From positions 1 to 6,591 of the forward strand of contig JAGQHH010000079.1 in the NCBI GenBank assembly GCA_020431945.1: DNA of 6,591 bases, given 5' to 3'. Made by a program: the position numbers and the translations under genes. The DNA is from Cyanobacteria bacterium HKST-UBA02 (lineage in GTDB: Bacteria; Cyanobacteriota; Vampirovibrionia; Obscuribacterales; Obscuribacteraceae). The notes below the pieces were generated by a model that had not been told where the DNA came from, did no database searches, and was given only the letters and a program-made list of their open reading frames with translations. Shown here in pieces: positions 5,595 through 6,591 of this stretch; within the stretch, counting starts at the first letter, position 1, and each line of letters opens with the position of its first letter.

Positions 5595-6520
5595 CCTGCT
5601 GTCGCCGCTAGCGCCTCCCTGGCCTTTGCGATGATTTTCTCGTTGCTGATTCCATATTTGTCGTGGAGATAATCTTGAGAGCCGGTGAGACCGTCCGGGG
5701 AAAGTCTCAGGGCATTGCGAATCACTCTGGTATCGAGATTGTTTTCGGCAGCCACTTCACAGACCAGGGAGCCGAGACCTCCTGAGACATAATGAGCCTC
5801 TACGGTGAGCACCGTCCGGAATCGTCTCATCTGAGCGATGAGATCGCTTACCGGAGGCGGGTTTATACTGGCCACGACAAGATGCGCGCAGGAGAGTCCT
5901 TCTTTTTCCAGGACCTCGATGGCGTGGGCGACATCGCATGATATCGCGCCCATGGTGATGAAGAGCAGGTCTTTGCCGTCTCTGACGAGCTGGGCTCTAC
6001 CGAGATCGAAATCGCCTTCGAGACCCGGCACTATCGGCTTGTCGTTCTTCCCAAGCCGGTAATAGACAGGGCCTTCCATATCCCAGGTAGCATTCAACGC
6101 TGTCTCTGTCTGTCTGGAATCAGCCGGGGCGATGACGGTCATGCCGGGCTGGATCCGCATGATACCGACATCCTCGAGACCATAATGAGTGGCGCCGTTG
6201 TGACCGTATTCGAAGCCGCCGCCGACGCCGACTATGCGGACCGGCAGATGATTGAGGATGGCGCCGTTACGGATGAACTCATAAGGGCGCAGGGTGGCGA
6301 AAGTGACGATGGAATAGACGAAAGGAATGAAGCCTGCTTCAGCCAGCCCGGTGGCGACACCGACCATGTTCTGCTCGGCGGCTCCCATATTGAAGAAACG
6401 GTCCGGGTGTTTATCGGAGAAGGGCTCCAGGGCCATGAATCCCAGATCACCGGTAAGCAGGCAGATTCTTTCATCTTTTTCAGCCAGTTCGGCCAGTTTT
6501 CGGGCAAAAGCGCCGCGCAT
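5591..6520 (-). CDS. Transketolase-like C-terminal subunit (pyrimidine-binding and C-terminal domains)
   Basis: A 309-residue subunit. In split transketolases this half carries the pyrimidine-binding domain and the C-terminal domain and pairs with a separate N-terminal subunit that binds the thiamine diphosphate pyrophosphate. FFNMGAAEQNMVGVATGLA (42-60) contains the catalytic glutamate E49 that activates the cofactor. Other family blocks are LLTGDLG (21-27), VTFATLRPYEFIRN, GGGFEYGHNGATHYGLEDVG, APADSRQT and the C-terminal EAHYVSGGLGS. Length is normal for the split form. The ATG shares one base with the upstream stop (TAATG), and GGAGG (6535-6531) lies upstream. In a glycan operon such a pair probably supplies or modifies a sugar by two-carbon ketol transfer, rather than serving only the pentose phosphate pathway. 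The sugar substrate is unknown. Confidence 0.9.
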   Translation of the reverse strand: MRGAFARKLAELAEKDERICLLTGDLGFMALEPFSDKHPDRFFNMGAAEQNMVGVATGLAEAGFIPFVYSIVTFATLRPYEFIRNGAILNHLPVRIVGVGGGFEYGHNGATHYGLEDVGIMRIQPGMTVIAPADSRQTETALNATWDMEGPVYYRLGKNDKPIVPGLEGDFDLGRAQLVRDGKDLLFITMGAISCDVAHAIEVLEKEGLSCAHLVVASINPPPVSDLIAQMRRFRTVLTVEAHYVSGGLGSLVCEVAAENNLDTRVIRNALRLSPDGLTGSQDYLHDKYGISNEKIIAKAREALAATAG

Positions 6521-6591
6521 TATCCTGCTACCTCCGCAATCGCTTCATCATACTGCTCGTCATTTAAGGGCAGATAGTGCCACTTTATCTG
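6520..6591 (-). CDS. Transketolase-like N-terminal subunit, last 23 codons (5' part outside the window)
   Basis: The - strand frame from the window edge reads QIKWHYLPLNDEQYDEAIAE and then V-A-G, ending at TAA (6522-6520). 'WHY.PL.DEQY..A..E' is the typical end of the split transketolase N-terminal subunit, which binds the diphosphate and metal part of thiamine diphosphate. It directly precedes the C-terminal subunit with a one-base overlap, the usual order for this pair. The identification rests on 23 residues plus context. Confidence 0.75.
   Translation of the reverse strand, partial: QIKWHYLPLNDEQYDEAIAEVAG

Overview
The window looks like accessory surface-glycan DNA from an uncultivated or poorly characterised bacterium of moderately high GC content. 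Most starts have Shine-Dalgarno-like sequences, alternative starts (GTG, TTG) are frequent, and genes are packed with 1-4 base overlaps. The gene families seen (YfhO, split transketolase, TIGR03032, RelE/RelB) occur in many phyla, so no lineage is assigned from sequence alone.

Left part (1-512, + strand): the 3' end of a YfhO-family membrane protein gene, a GT-C-like family linked to glycosylation of cell-surface polymers.

Middle part (about 510-1707, + strand): a small islet of toxin-antitoxin-like genes. It holds an intact ribbon-helix-helix antitoxin with a perfect palindromic operator candidate, a RelE-type toxin that keeps its first residues and its C-terminal half but has lost about 40 central residues in frame, a MNT-fold nucleotidyltransferase of the AbiEii-like type, and a 66-residue helical partner protein. 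The islet is bracketed by two copies of the yfhO 3'-terminal sequence (468-509 and 1735-1782). The second copy now lies antisense inside the end of the convergent epimerase gene, so the islet looks like a recombination or insertion product.

Right part (1733-6591, - strand, read right to left): a tightly coupled operon of split transketolase N-subunit (partial), transketolase C-subunit, a family 2 glycosyltransferase without the usual acidic DxD, a TIGR03032-family protein, a sulfotransferase-like protein and an NAD-dependent sugar epimerase/dehydratase. Junctions are TAATG, GTGA, GTGA and ATGA overlaps, then a 9-base gap. Inferred job: making an activated sugar (transketolase, epimerase), transferring it (glycosyltransferase) and decorating the product (sulfotransferase), with the TIGR03032 protein in an unknown role. 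The set is consistent with synthesis of a sulfated or otherwise modified surface glycan. The product cannot be read from the sequence.
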